From Schoenoplectus triqueter (Eukaryota; Streptophyta; Magnoliopsida; Poales; Cyperaceae), in assembly GCA_964058805.1 (NCBI GenBank), contig CAXKVV010001626.1:1-22854 (forward strand): DNA of 22,854 nucleotides. Reading direction: 5' to 3'. Under the pieces are notes generated by a model, which worked only from the letters and a program-made list of their open reading frames with translations, did no database searches and was not told where the DNA came from. The translations under genes were made by a program, and so were the position numbers. Each line of letters begins with the position of its first letter. Position 1 is the first letter of the stretch. This document shows, piece after piece, positions 8,408 to 18,620 of the stretch.

Positions 8408-11400
8408 ATGGCCTCCGAGAGGCCGTTTCTCAACCCGCCTCCGCTCTCTGACTTACCAGGCCTGATACCAGAGCCTCCCATTCGCCCGGACCCGACTGCC
8501 CCTTCACACCGGCCAACCCTTTCGTTCTCCCTCGACCCACCTGACCCATTTAGGCGCCCGTTAACTGGCACTTCTGACCGGCATGCTGCCTCGGCCCGAG
8601 AGCGGGAACTTGCTGACATTGATGTTCGGATCATCTATTTAAACGACCCGAGAAGGACTAATGACCGGGCTGGGTTTGCTGGAAACTCAATCCGCACATC
8701 CAAATACTCAATCATCACATTTTTACCCAGAAACCTCTTTGAACAATTCCACCGGCTTGCCTATGTGTACTTCCTTGCAATTGCTGTACTGAACCAGTTG
8801 CCACAACTTGCAGTTTTCGGCCGAGGCGCTTCCCTGCTCCCCCTGGCATTTGTCTTGTTTGTAACAGCCTTGAAGGATGCGTATGAGGATTTCAGGTATG
8901 GTCTTTGTTGAAATGGAGTGGATCCATCTCTTTTAGTTTTACTTGATTCTGTATTTAATTTAGTAAAATGGTAAGGAAAAACTGTTGGAGTGAATAAAAT
9001 CATATATTAATAACTACATGTGATGTATGGATGTAATAAATTAGTTTGTAATAATCCGATCAGACTGAAATTTTTTTGGTTGGGTTGCATATGGGCACCT
9101 GCATTTCGGGTAAGTTCAGGCCACTATTGATATCCTTAATTTTCAGGCGGCATAGATCGGATCGTCTGGAGAACAACAGGACAGTTCATACTCTTAATGA
9201 ATCGGGTCAATTTGTCCCAAAAAAATGGAAGGATCTCAAAGTAGGGGAGGTTATTCGTGTTGCATCTAGTGAGACTCTTCCCGCAGATATGGTATCATCA
9301 ATTTCCCTAAATTCCTACCGTGTTATATTATTTGCCAAAGTAACCATATTGTAAAATGAAATGTATTTGGCTGTGCAAATTCTGCTTTGCAAGCATTGTA
9401 CCTAATCTTTTCTAACTCAGAAATCGGCCTACCTAATTTATTTCAGTCTTTCTTTTTCTTTTATGATATGGTACTTGTTTTGAAATAAGTACCCAACAGA
9501 CCTTTTGATGTTATTATCCTATTTCAAACTAATACTTTGCTTATTTTTTATTCTTCTAGTTGGTATGGTCATTACCCGCCCTTACATTCGTAATATTAAT
9601 TTCCAGGTGCTTTTGGCCACATCAGACCCAACTGGTGTAGCATATGTGCAAACAATAAACCTAGATGGTGAAACCAATCTAAAAACCCGGTATGCCAGAC
9701 AGGAAACCATGTCCAAAATGCCCCAAAATGGAATGATTAATGGTGTTATCCGGTGCGAGAGGCCAAACAGGAACATCTATGGTTTTCATGCGAATTTGGA
9801 AATAGACGGCAAGCGGGTCTCACTTGGCCCGGCCAATATAGTCCTTCGTGGTTGTGAATTGAAGAATACAGCTTGGACTGTGGGGGTTGTGGTGTATGCT
9901 GGGAAGGATACAAAGGTTATGTTAAACAGTTCTGGCGCACCTTCAAAAAGGAGCCGGCTAGAATCACACATGAACAAAGAGACTCTTATACTCTCAGCTA
10001 TTCTGATAGCTTTGTGTTCGGTTGTGTCAATCTTAAACGGCATTTGGTTGGTTGTTCACAGAAATGAATTAACGGATACACAATTCTTTAGGTTAAAGGA
10101 TTACTCAACTGGAACTGTGGCGAACAACAACTATTATGGAATTCCCATGACAGTGTTCATAATATTTCTCATGGCAGTGATAGTGTTTCAGATCATGATA
10201 CCGATTTCTCTTTATATTTCAATGGAGCTGGTTCGTCTGGGGCAGGCATATTTCATGTCGAGGGATTCAAATTTGTATGATGAGAGCTCGAAGACGAGGT
10301 TTAACTGTAGAGCTCTGAATATAAATGAGGATTTGGGGCAGATAAAGTATGTATTTTCTGATAAAACTGGCACATTGACAGAGAATAAGATGGAGTTTCA
10401 GTGTGCAACCATTCGTGGGGTTGATTATAGCGCTAATACTGGTTCTTTGTATGGAGAGGATGCAGGATATTCTGTTGTTGGTAAGGTTTTCATTCCTTTT
10501 TATGGTTAAGTTAGAACCCCTTCTATTGACTCTTAAGACAAAATAAAAGGCAGATCCCTGCTGTTAATGTGATGTTAATTTCTTATATTCATCATGCATA
10601 ACAGTAAAATCAATGAGTATCTCTGACCATGGTTTGGTGAATTCCAAACAATAATTATGTTTGTATATTGATAAATTATTTACTAGGATTTTAGAATTTA
10701 GAATTTAGAAATATATTTCAGAAATAGAGGTTTAGATAGGATTTTAGGATTTAGAATTTAGAATTAGGTTTTAAAATAGGATTTTAGGATTTAGAAATAG
10801 ATTTTATTATAGAGGTTTATTGTACTATTATTATTATTGTTATTATTGTTACTATTATTAGCATAATATCATTATCATTATCATCTTTATTTATATATTA
10901 TTATTTTATTTATTTATTTTCTTTTTCTTCCATCATATTCATTATTATCACTAATATTTGAGATCTTTGATCTTATGTTTTCCGATTGGGTTTCATTTCT
11001 AGCCTACCCCAATTTATTTGGGATTAAAGGCTTTGTTATTGTTGTTGTATTGATAAATTATTTACTAGAAAAAAATCCTGATCTGCTGTTTGAATTAATA
11101 TAATTATTACCTGATATGTAAATATGATATGTCCACAATACTGCTAGTTATAATTTTAAAATAACTCAGCTAAGGCAATGTAACCATTTTATTTTAAATA
11201 GTTGTAAGAATTGGGAAGCTCTTTTGCTATATAGACCTAGTAAAGGGGCCTTTGTAGTTTTTGCGTTTCTTATATAGGTCATTTAGAAGAAAAGCACATT
11301 CATTTATGAAGGTTGAAGGCCTGTTAAAAAAATTAAGTACATCTGAACTCACTATAACTATGTACCAATACTGGAAATTCTAACTAAGAGTATTTCAAAT

Positions 11401-14400
11401 GTGTGTGTTTGTGCGTGAGTGTGTTTTCCTAAATGTATGTTAAAACAAACACACAGTTGCACTTTTACGGTGACAGTGGGAGACCATTTGTGGAGGCCAA
11501 AGATGCCTGTAAATATGGACTCAGACCTCATCAGACTGCTGAGATATGGTGGAGCTACAGATGAAGGGAAGTGGGTTTACGAGTTCTTCTTGGCACTGGC
11601 CACATGCAATACAATCGTTCCTTTGGTTCTGGACACGTTGGATCCAAGGCAGAAGCTTATCGATTACCAAGGTGAATCACCCGATGAACAGGCCTTGGTA
11701 TATGCTGCTGCAGCTTATGGTTTTGTTTTGGTTGAAAGAACTTCAGGTCATATTGTGATTGATGTTCTTGGGGAGAGACAGAGGTATGTGTCACATGGTT
11801 ATGTATGTTTTTTTTATTCACATAAGAAGATTCCATTCATAGCTTTTCAAGGCACGAAAGAAAAAAAAATTAAAGGATGAATAGAATAAAGAAAGAAATT
11901 TTTGGAGTCACAATTTGAGAAGTTGGTGGCCTGGCGCCTTCACAAACACTGGCATATGCAATCTTAGTTGAACAGCTGGTATAGACATGCATCTAGGATA
12001 GTTACAGTAGTGAGAGCTAGATAATTTTTGTAGAATTTTCACTATACTTGTCTGAAGCCTTATCTGAGATTCCCTGCAAAGCTTTTCTAAAATGTAAAAC
12101 ATTAAGATAGAAAAAATGCCCTTTAACATATTGCTATGGTCTCATGACTAATACCATGAGAAAACAGAAGAAAGTGCTACAGTGCTGGAAAACCATAATT
12201 TTAGAATATGAACTATGTTTTCTTTGTAATCAGAATCAATAGTCAGCAGTAAATATGATTTCACCATTGCGGAGATTTACTGCAATTTTGTTTGAGACTT
12301 AATCTCAAATCTAGATGCATAAATTAATTCCATGAACAAAAGATTTACCAAATTTTTTGAATCACTGCAGATTTGATTTATTGGGTCTACATGAATTTGA
12401 TAGTGAGCGAAAGAGAATGTCAGTCATAGTTGGCTGTCCCGACAAAACCGTCAAGTTATTTGTAAAAGGTGCAGATAGTTCCATGTTCAGCATAATCAAC
12501 AGGGGACTTGACCTGGAGGTAATTCGCCTCACTGAATTGCACCTCCATCGTTACTCATCCCTTGGTCTTCGAACCCTAGTCATTGGCATGCGTAACCTCA
12601 GCCAGGCTGACTTTGATGAGTGGCAATCAGCCTACGAGCATGCCAGCACAGCCGTTTTTGGCAGGGGGAATTTGCTGCGGGCTGTGGCAGCCCAGATAGA
12701 ATCAAATATAAGCATTCTGGGTGCCTCTGGCATTGAAGACAAGTTGCAGAAGGGAGTGCCAGAGGCAATTGAGTCATTGCGGCAAGCTAGGATCAGGGTC
12801 TGGGTCTTGACTGGGGACAAACAAGAGACAGCTATTTCTATTGGCTATTCATGTAAGCTGTTGACCAATGAAATGACTCAGATTGTTATAAATAACAACA
12901 CAATGGAAGCATGTAAGAAGAGTCTAGAAGATGCTGTTGCCATGACGAGTAAGCTAACAGCAATTGCTCATACAGCTGAAAATTCTATGTCAGCACTGGG
13001 GTCTCCAAGGCGGGTCTCTCTTGCTTTAGTCATTGATGGAAATAGCCTTGTATACATCCTTGATACCCGGTTAGAGGAGCAGGTGATTATGTACTTTAGC
13101 TTCTGTCAAATTTCAACAAATTTTTGGGGAAAAAAGGTTTTATTTGCCAAAAGGCACTAATAACATGATTACTAGAGCTACAAAAATATGAAACTATGAA
13201 GTATGGCTACTGCTTGAATCAATAGTGCCCCTTTTGACTTAAGAACATATCATATTCTGTCCAATAGATAAGACCAGTAAGGATGATTATTTTACAATTG
13301 ATTTTTCTTCTTGTAATTTCTTCACCCTCTCCAGCAATTATTTTTCCTAGCTTTTCAGAAGCTGTAACCTGAATATAGCAAGTAACAAGAACAATGTTGC
13401 TGAATGCTAATTTAAAGATTTCTAATATAACTGATGGGACTTCACTCCCCCACTTTTGCCAAAAAAAGGAGCTTTTTTAGGCAAATCTGTCAAACAAAAA
13501 AGTACCTGCTGAGATTAAAAAATATCCATTTAAAATATTCATCCATTTACAAGTCAGTCTCTCTATTTTTCTGATCTCTTTCCTGTGCCAGTATTCTGCA
13601 ATTGTGCTGATTACTTTTATTAATACTCTGTTATGTAGCTTTTTGAGGTGGCAACTGCATGTGATGTTGTATTGTGCTGTCGTGTGGCTCCACTTCAGAA
13701 GGCTGGCATCGTTGCACTAATAAAAAACCGGGCAGATGATATGACACTTGCTATTGGAGATGGTGTGCTGTACATCATTAGATTTTTTTAACAATCTTTA
13801 TTACTTGTGTATGTACTATTAAGACCAAACATACTGAGTAGGTTTGTGATCGAATCAGGTGCTAATGATGTGTCGATGATACAAATGGCTGATGTTGGCA
13901 TTGGCATTAGTGGCCAGGAAGGGAGACAGGCTGTTATGGCCTCTGATTTTTCCATGGGGCAGTTCAGGTTTTTGGTTCCACTTCTTCTGGTACATGGTCA
14001 CTGGAATTACCAGAGGATGGGATACATGATATTGTACAATTTTTACAAGAATGCAGCTTTTGTCTTTGTGCTTTTCTGGTATGTATTATGGATTGATCTA
14101 TTTTGTTTTTTTTGAGAGGTGGACTAATATGAAAATGTTTGTATTTCGACCCGAAGTGTATGTGCCTTAAATTATATCGTAACATGTCTGAAATTCTGAT
14201 TTATCGTTCTCATTAAATTCTTCATATAAAAATATCGAGGGATACAAAAAAAATTTCATTTTTAGAGTTTTCTAAGTATTTATTGTTGAAAATCAGCTCT
14301 AAAATAATAATAAAGTATTGTACTTTTGTACATCATTTTTCAAAAATCCAAAACAAATACTTAGAAAACTCTAAAAATGGAATTTTTTTGTATTTCCCAA

Positions 14401-16115
14401 TATTTTTATGTGAAGAATTTAATGAGAATGATAAATCAGAATTTCAGATATGTTATGATATAATTTGAGCTGTGTGCATTTTGGACCGAAATGCAAATGA
14501 TTTCATATTGGTCGAACTCTTGTTTCTTTCTCTTGAACAGGTCCATATTTTGTGCTCCAGAAAAGTCAATATATCACTTTACAAGTAGAAATTTATGCAT
14601 AGTTGAGAAAAAAATATTACAGAATTTACATATAATCTCCCTTATTTCTTATCAGTTTGTTCTTGAGAAATGATGAACAAAAGTGTTTTTGGGTAATCTG
14701 TGAATAAGCTTTGAGCAGCTGTATTTGTATTCTGTTAGTCTACATACGGAACTGTGACTGGCTACCCCTTATGCTGGTCATATTTTATCTATGGACTAAT
14801 ATTAGGAAATGAAACTCTCTTTGTTGTTTGTTTCTTCATGTTATTATAATCTACAAAGTTTTTTTTTTCCAATCCGCATCATGGTATTTTGACACTTAGT
14901 AAGGTGGACATAAAATTAACCTTTTTTTTCCCTTTCTAGTATCGAACTGACATGCACTTGTTGAATAATGACAGGTATGTACTTTACACCGCCTATACTC
15001 TGACGACAGCTGTAACTGAATGGAGCAGTATGCTGTATTCTGTTCTATACACTGCTCTTCCCACAATAGTAGTCGCCATATTTGACATGGACCTCAGTAG
15101 AAGTACACTGTTAATGTATCCTAAATTGTATGGATCTGGTCAGAGGGAGGAGAGATACAACACGAGGCTTTTTGTGTTTTGCATGATGGAGTCTTTGTGG
15201 CAGAGTCTTGTAATCTTCTACATCCCCTACTTTGTGTATAGGCATAGCACCATTGACATGTCGAGCTTGGGGGACATATGGACTGTGGCAGCAGTGATAG
15301 TAGTGAACTGCCACCTGGCATTGGATGTGGTGAGGTGGGATTGGGTCATACATGCATTTATCTGGGGCACAATTGTGGCTACAGCTATTTGTGTGGTCGT
15401 GCTTGATTCTATATGGTTCTTGCCGGGTTACTGGTGAGTAGAGTTTGTTAATACTTCTTTGGTTTTGCATGGAAGTTAAATCTACACAATGCCATTTCTG
15501 CTGGTTGGATCAGTCCCATTACCACCTGAAGAAAATCACATTAATCCAACGCAATTTTGGAAAATTAAGAAGTAATCTATATGCAACTGATCAACACAAA
15601 TGCTGTAAATGGGAAGAAAGCTCAACAAAATAATCACAAGCAGGATAATGTTTATGAACTTTATGAAGATTAGAATTAAGAGGAGAAATGCAGTCTGCAA
15701 GTTCACTTGAATATTTCTGATAATATCCAATTACCATTACGTATAAAAAGAGTTTTATTTCAATACAAGCAGCAAATGGCAATTAGTAAGCTCTTTGCAA
15801 AATATGCTCATATTAATTCAATAAAGATATCATGAATGCCCATGAAGAAAAAATTGCTGACAGTGCTTTCTCAATATTATTTGATTTGTCAGGGCAATAT
15901 ATCATGTGTTGGGATCTGGTTTGTTTTGGGCACTGTTATTAATGATAACTGTCGCTGCACTGACCCCGCACTTCATCACAAAGGTTTTTGGTGAATATTT
16001 TGTGCCAGATGATATTCAGATTGGGAAGGAGATGGAGAAATTTGGGGGAGACTCAATTCACACACCAAGGTCAGAAATTCAGATGAGAACATTTCACGGC
16101 ATCAGAACTAGATAA
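8408..16115 (+). CDS. ALA1: P4-type ATPase, phospholipid flippase (ALA1-like), nine exons
   Basis: Exons: 8408-8895, 9147-9291, 9607-10480, 11477-11783, 12371-13082, 13639-13762, 13859-14078, 14975-15433, 15893-16115; all introns are GT-AG. The 3552-nt CDS gives 1183 residues (Arabidopsis ALA1: 1158). Proline-rich N-terminus (1-60), then the P4 entry region ([21 protein letters not shown]). TM1 ~112-132, TM2 ~137-157; actuator motif DGET 231-234; TM3 ~338-361; TM4 ~392-416 with the P4 hallmark PISL (410-413). Phosphorylation motif DKTGT, catalytic Asp463; nucleotide-binding SPDE 570-573 and KGAD 637-640; TGD 752-754; hinge GDGANDV 882-888 split across exons 6/7; TM5-TM10 ~942-1135; short tail. 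P4 ATPases move phospholipids from the exoplasmic to the cytosolic leaflet using ATP, normally with a CDC50/ALIS beta subunit. Arabidopsis ALA1 is linked to chilling tolerance. No frameshift or missing catalytic residue. ALA1 orthology is inferred from remembered similarity throughout, not a search. Confidence 0.95.
10666..11068 (+). mobile_element. SINE-like insertion in intron 3, flanked by 21-bp direct repeats
   Basis: A perfect 21-nt direct repeat (starting TATTGATAAATT and ending TTTACTAG) lies at 10666-10686 and 11048-11068. Directly before the right copy is AGCCTACCCCAA, a T/A-rich link, TTGGGATTAAAGGCTTTG (to ~11035), then TTATTGTTGTTG. That is the 3' end I recognise from Au-type plant SINEs (CCCCAA...TTGGG...AAAGGCTTTG with a TTG-repeat tail). 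The long duplication just after the tail is what target-primed retrotransposition leaves. The 5' two thirds (10687-10990) is not tRNA-like: it holds degenerate GGATTTAGAATTTAGAA repeats and TTA runs, so the insert is composite or its head has decayed. The intron still has normal GT-AG borders. Confidence 0.65.
14114..14519. mobile_element. Foldback element FB4 (~406 bp) in intron 7 of the flippase gene
   Basis: The left arm reads GAC(T)AATATGAAA, TTTG, ATTTCG, CC, AAATTATATC, TAACAT, CTGAAATTCTGATTTATC, TTCTCATTAAATTCTTCA, TAAAAATAT, TACAAAAAAA and TTTAGAGTTTTCTAAGTATT. The reverse complement of the right arm repeats the same blocks in the same order with few changes, so each arm is about 170 nt. 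The mini-palindrome near the right tip is GCATTTCGGTCCAAAATGC. The centre contains AAAATCAGCTCT, shared with FB2. The element starts 36 bp after the exon 7 donor. Flanks TTGTTTTTT and TTGTTTCTT could be a 9-bp target duplication with one change, but T-richness makes this weak. Confidence 0.88.
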
Positions 16116-16300
16116 AACTGAAAATGAAGTTTTGTTAAGGGTTGGTTTTCATTTGTTAATTGCACCATTAATTTTTCTTCTTCTTGCTATAGTCCTTGTG
16201 TATATTGTAGCATGATTCATTTGATATAAAGCCTGTGTACATTGCCTTCTGCTAGCTTGGTTTTGTAGGCTCAGTTGTGTCCATATGTTCATGAACATTC
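16116..16300 (+). other. Probable 3' UTR and polyadenylation region of the flippase gene
   Basis: This follows the TAA at 16113-16115. It is T-rich, with CTTGTGTATATTGTAGCATG (about 16194-16213) as a TGTA-type far-upstream element and GATATAAAG (about 16222-16230) as a loose near-upstream element. There is no exact AATAAA, which is common in plant genes. The cleavage site cannot be fixed. Confidence 0.35.
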
Positions 16301-17427
16301 TTTCAGGGATTAAAAATCACATTATTAGTGATTATTGGATATAGTTTATTTGTCTTCTTTCTTGCTATTATTTTATGGCCCGTTAAAAATAAATTACTCA
16401 TTTGAGTGAAAAAAAAGAGCTCAGAAAGTGATTGAGCCCAGTGCGGGGTTAAATTTTGTTTTTGTTTTTTTTTTAACCAGAAACATAACTTAGCCCAACC
16501 ATAGGAGTCCATAAATAATAATGATTGACAAGAGAGATGAGAGAGTACTCCACATCATTTACATGACCCTTTTAATTAAAAACAATGTTTGATTGATTTC
16601 TGCTCTGATTCTTTTTTCCCAATTTCTAGGTAGTTAATGCTGTCCATCATGAAATAATTGTTTCAAATTGTGATTCACTAGTCGTTTATCGTTGGGAAAG
16701 TAAAAAAAAAAAAAACTTCTTGAAGCATTGAAATGAATGACAATGATATGGAAGCCCTGAAATTGACTTTAATATAAATGTACATTTTTCAGACAGAAGA
16801 AGTGAAAAAATATATCTTAGCAAACTACATTAAATGTCGTTACTCAGGCAAACAAACAAAAGAGAAGCGGGATTAGTCCTAGCATACAATTTGTTTGTAA
16901 TGTGCAGTACTTAAGTAGGGTGTTATATATCAACTTTTATGTCCTTAATTACTTAATTCTTCTAGTAATATAAATTAAGGAAATATAATTAGTACTGTTT
17001 CAATTTATATCAGCATTAAGCTTGTGAACAATACCAGTGCAGAAGATTGCATGCACTATTTGTCCTTGCAAATTTAATTCTCTCCATCACATTAATGTAG
17101 CCATATGCCCATATCCTACATATATAAGCTGCTGCTTTAATTTTCAGGTAGATCTTGACTAGTTAATCATCTAGTAACATGAAGATACAGTACATACCAG
17201 TGATGAGTGATCTACACTATACGCTTTATCTTTTAAAAAATGAAACATATCTGTTGCTGTCATGTCTGTTATCTCCAAAGGAGACAGGTAAAATCTTACT
17301 ATGACTGAGGCTCTTGGCTCATTTGTTGCGTGGTAAGGAGACATGAGACGCCAAACCAAGGTTACTTGGTTGCTAGAGATATCCAACTTGCATGGTTTCA
17401 CACGCGACTAGACCGGGGGCTAGCTAG

Positions 17428-17460
<33 letters not shown>

Positions 17461-17829
17461 ATGCATATATTTCTTTCTTGGGTATCAGTAAAGGGGAAGT
17501 AGTGGCGTATATATCCATGCATCATGCATCGTCTCTCTGACCAACAGTAATTTTTTTTTTCCTTCGCTACCTTTCTCACGAGTCATGAAACGTAGTGAAA
17601 CATGCCCAATAATGAGCGTCATTTGTTGGAGCTATATGTACGTAGGTCTCATCGTCATCGTTTTTATTTACTTTTGGCTTGTAATTTGATTGTTTGTTTA
17701 TTTTTATGTTCGAAGCATGTCTATCCATGCATGCCAATTAGTCGATTGATCAGTTCAAACTGAATTAAATCTGTCCAAACAAAGTTACATGTATAATATG
17801 AGAGATAATATGAAGTGAAAAATATATTT
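16301..17829. other. Gene-free region downstream of the flippase gene
   Basis: AT-rich, with homopolymer A/T runs and a (TA)14 microsatellite at 17429-17457 preceded by GCTAGCTAGC. The stretch 17170-17410 is less AT-rich and open on the minus strand for 76 codons, but I recognise no domain. A CCAAAGGAGA string at about 17276 recalls miR399 but has no matching star arm. Nothing else supportable. Confidence 0.5.
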
Positions 17830-18117
17830 TATACTTTGTGTCCGATCTAATCCGTTCGTATCTGAATCTGTCCTGATCTGATTTTTTAAAAAAATTAAAT
17901 TGACCCGATTCGATCTGACCGAGATCAAATGACTTTCAATCCAATCAAAATATATCAAAGATCTGAAAAAACACAACATATAAATTGACCCGACCCGACT
18001 GACCCTGACCTGACCCGGCCCAACTCGATTTCTTCAAGTGGGTCAAATTGACCCGATCCGTCCGACCCGAACCCGAACCTGAACCCGACCTAACCCGCCC
18101 GATTACCACATCTATGT
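17830..18117 (-). repeat. Degenerate GACCCGA/CCTGACCC-type repeat block (hAT-terminus-like)
   Basis: There are many copies of GACCCGA, GAACCCGA, CCTGACC and GACCCGACC, densest at 17980-18100, after a looser ATCTGATC/TCCGATC zone. On the minus strand the block begins near 18117 as CATAGATGTGGTAATCGGGC followed by GGGTTAGGTCGGGTTC. That resembles the CAGRGGTGGCAATNCGGGC start of many plant hAT elements with GGGTC/GGTTC subterminal repeats. I find no matching opposite terminus, so this may be one end of a truncated element. The hAT assignment is inference. Confidence 0.5.
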
Positions 18118-18620
18118 ATCAATATTCATATCAAAAAAAATTACGGTAAGGATACGATTTGGTTATTACATATCCATATCAAATTGTTTAGTTATTATTT
18201 ATCAATATCTGACACTATCTGAAGATATCCGATCTGATATAATCCAAAACCTTTCTATTATATATTTTTAATTAGATTTTTAGTGTACATTCTAAATATA
18301 ATTTATTTTATATCCAATTTGTGTTAATGTATCATATTTTTTATAATTCATTGATATATTTGAACTATATTATGATAATTAATTTAACTTTTATAATTAA
18401 TGATTCTATCAAAAATGGCATGCAATTATTTTTCAATAATACATATAATATTTTTATTTAATATCTGAAATATATTGATATTCTTATTTGTAGCCGTTTG
18501 ATATCTTATCCGTATCCGGATATCCATCGAATATTCGATCCATATTTGAAAAATTATAACAAATGCGGATACGATAAGACCATTATCCGTCTATATCCGA
18601 TTTGTTTACACACCCCCCCT
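18118..18620 (-). repeat. Degenerate TATCCG/ATATCC repeat block with a hAT-like terminus
   Basis: Repeats of TATCCG, GGATAC and ATATCC occur at 18160-18240 and again at 18485-18600, separated by AT-rich sequence. The right edge on the minus strand reads TAGGGGGGGTGTGTAAACAA followed by TCGGATATAGACGGATAA. This resembles a hAT-type TIR (TAGGGGTGTAAAC) followed by subterminal GGATA repeats. The (C)7 at 18613-18619 belongs to this terminus. No transposase coding is present, so it would be a non-autonomous or truncated element. Confidence 0.5.

Noticed and set aside
8896..8911. Reading on past exon 1, ending in a short YGLC tail, as a complete 167-residue protein
   Set aside because: GTATGG at 8896 is a splice donor. 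The next exon at 9147 restores the conserved [10 protein letters not shown] run, so the tail is intronic.
9505..9606. ATG at 9505 as the start of a separate 334-residue protein
   Set aside because: The residues before 9607 are not family-like, and an acceptor TTCCAG at 9606 joins the conserved part to exon 2.
10687..10800. Interstitial telomere array
   Set aside because: No consecutive exact TTTAGGG units. The repeats are mostly TTTAGAA and GGATTTAG variants, so I kept it only as a weak observation.
14940..14974. Exon 8 starting at 14940 after the strong TTTCTAG acceptor
   Set aside because: The frame joined to exon 7 meets TGA within nine codons. The acceptor at 14974 restores the conserved [13 protein letters not shown] sequence.
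15434..15470. Flippase ending at the TGA directly after ...LPGYW
   Set aside because: The TGA overlaps a perfect GTGAGT donor. Exon 9 supplies the missing TM10 and C-terminal tail in phase.
17268..17295. miR399-like string CCAAAGGAGA
   Set aside because: Only about ten bases agree, and no complementary star arm lies at hairpin distance. The string is explained by a local CTCC/GGAG palindrome.
17171..17401. 76-codon minus-strand open frame as a small gene
   Set aside because: No recognisable domain, no promoter or partner gene, and it lies in ordinary intergenic sequence.
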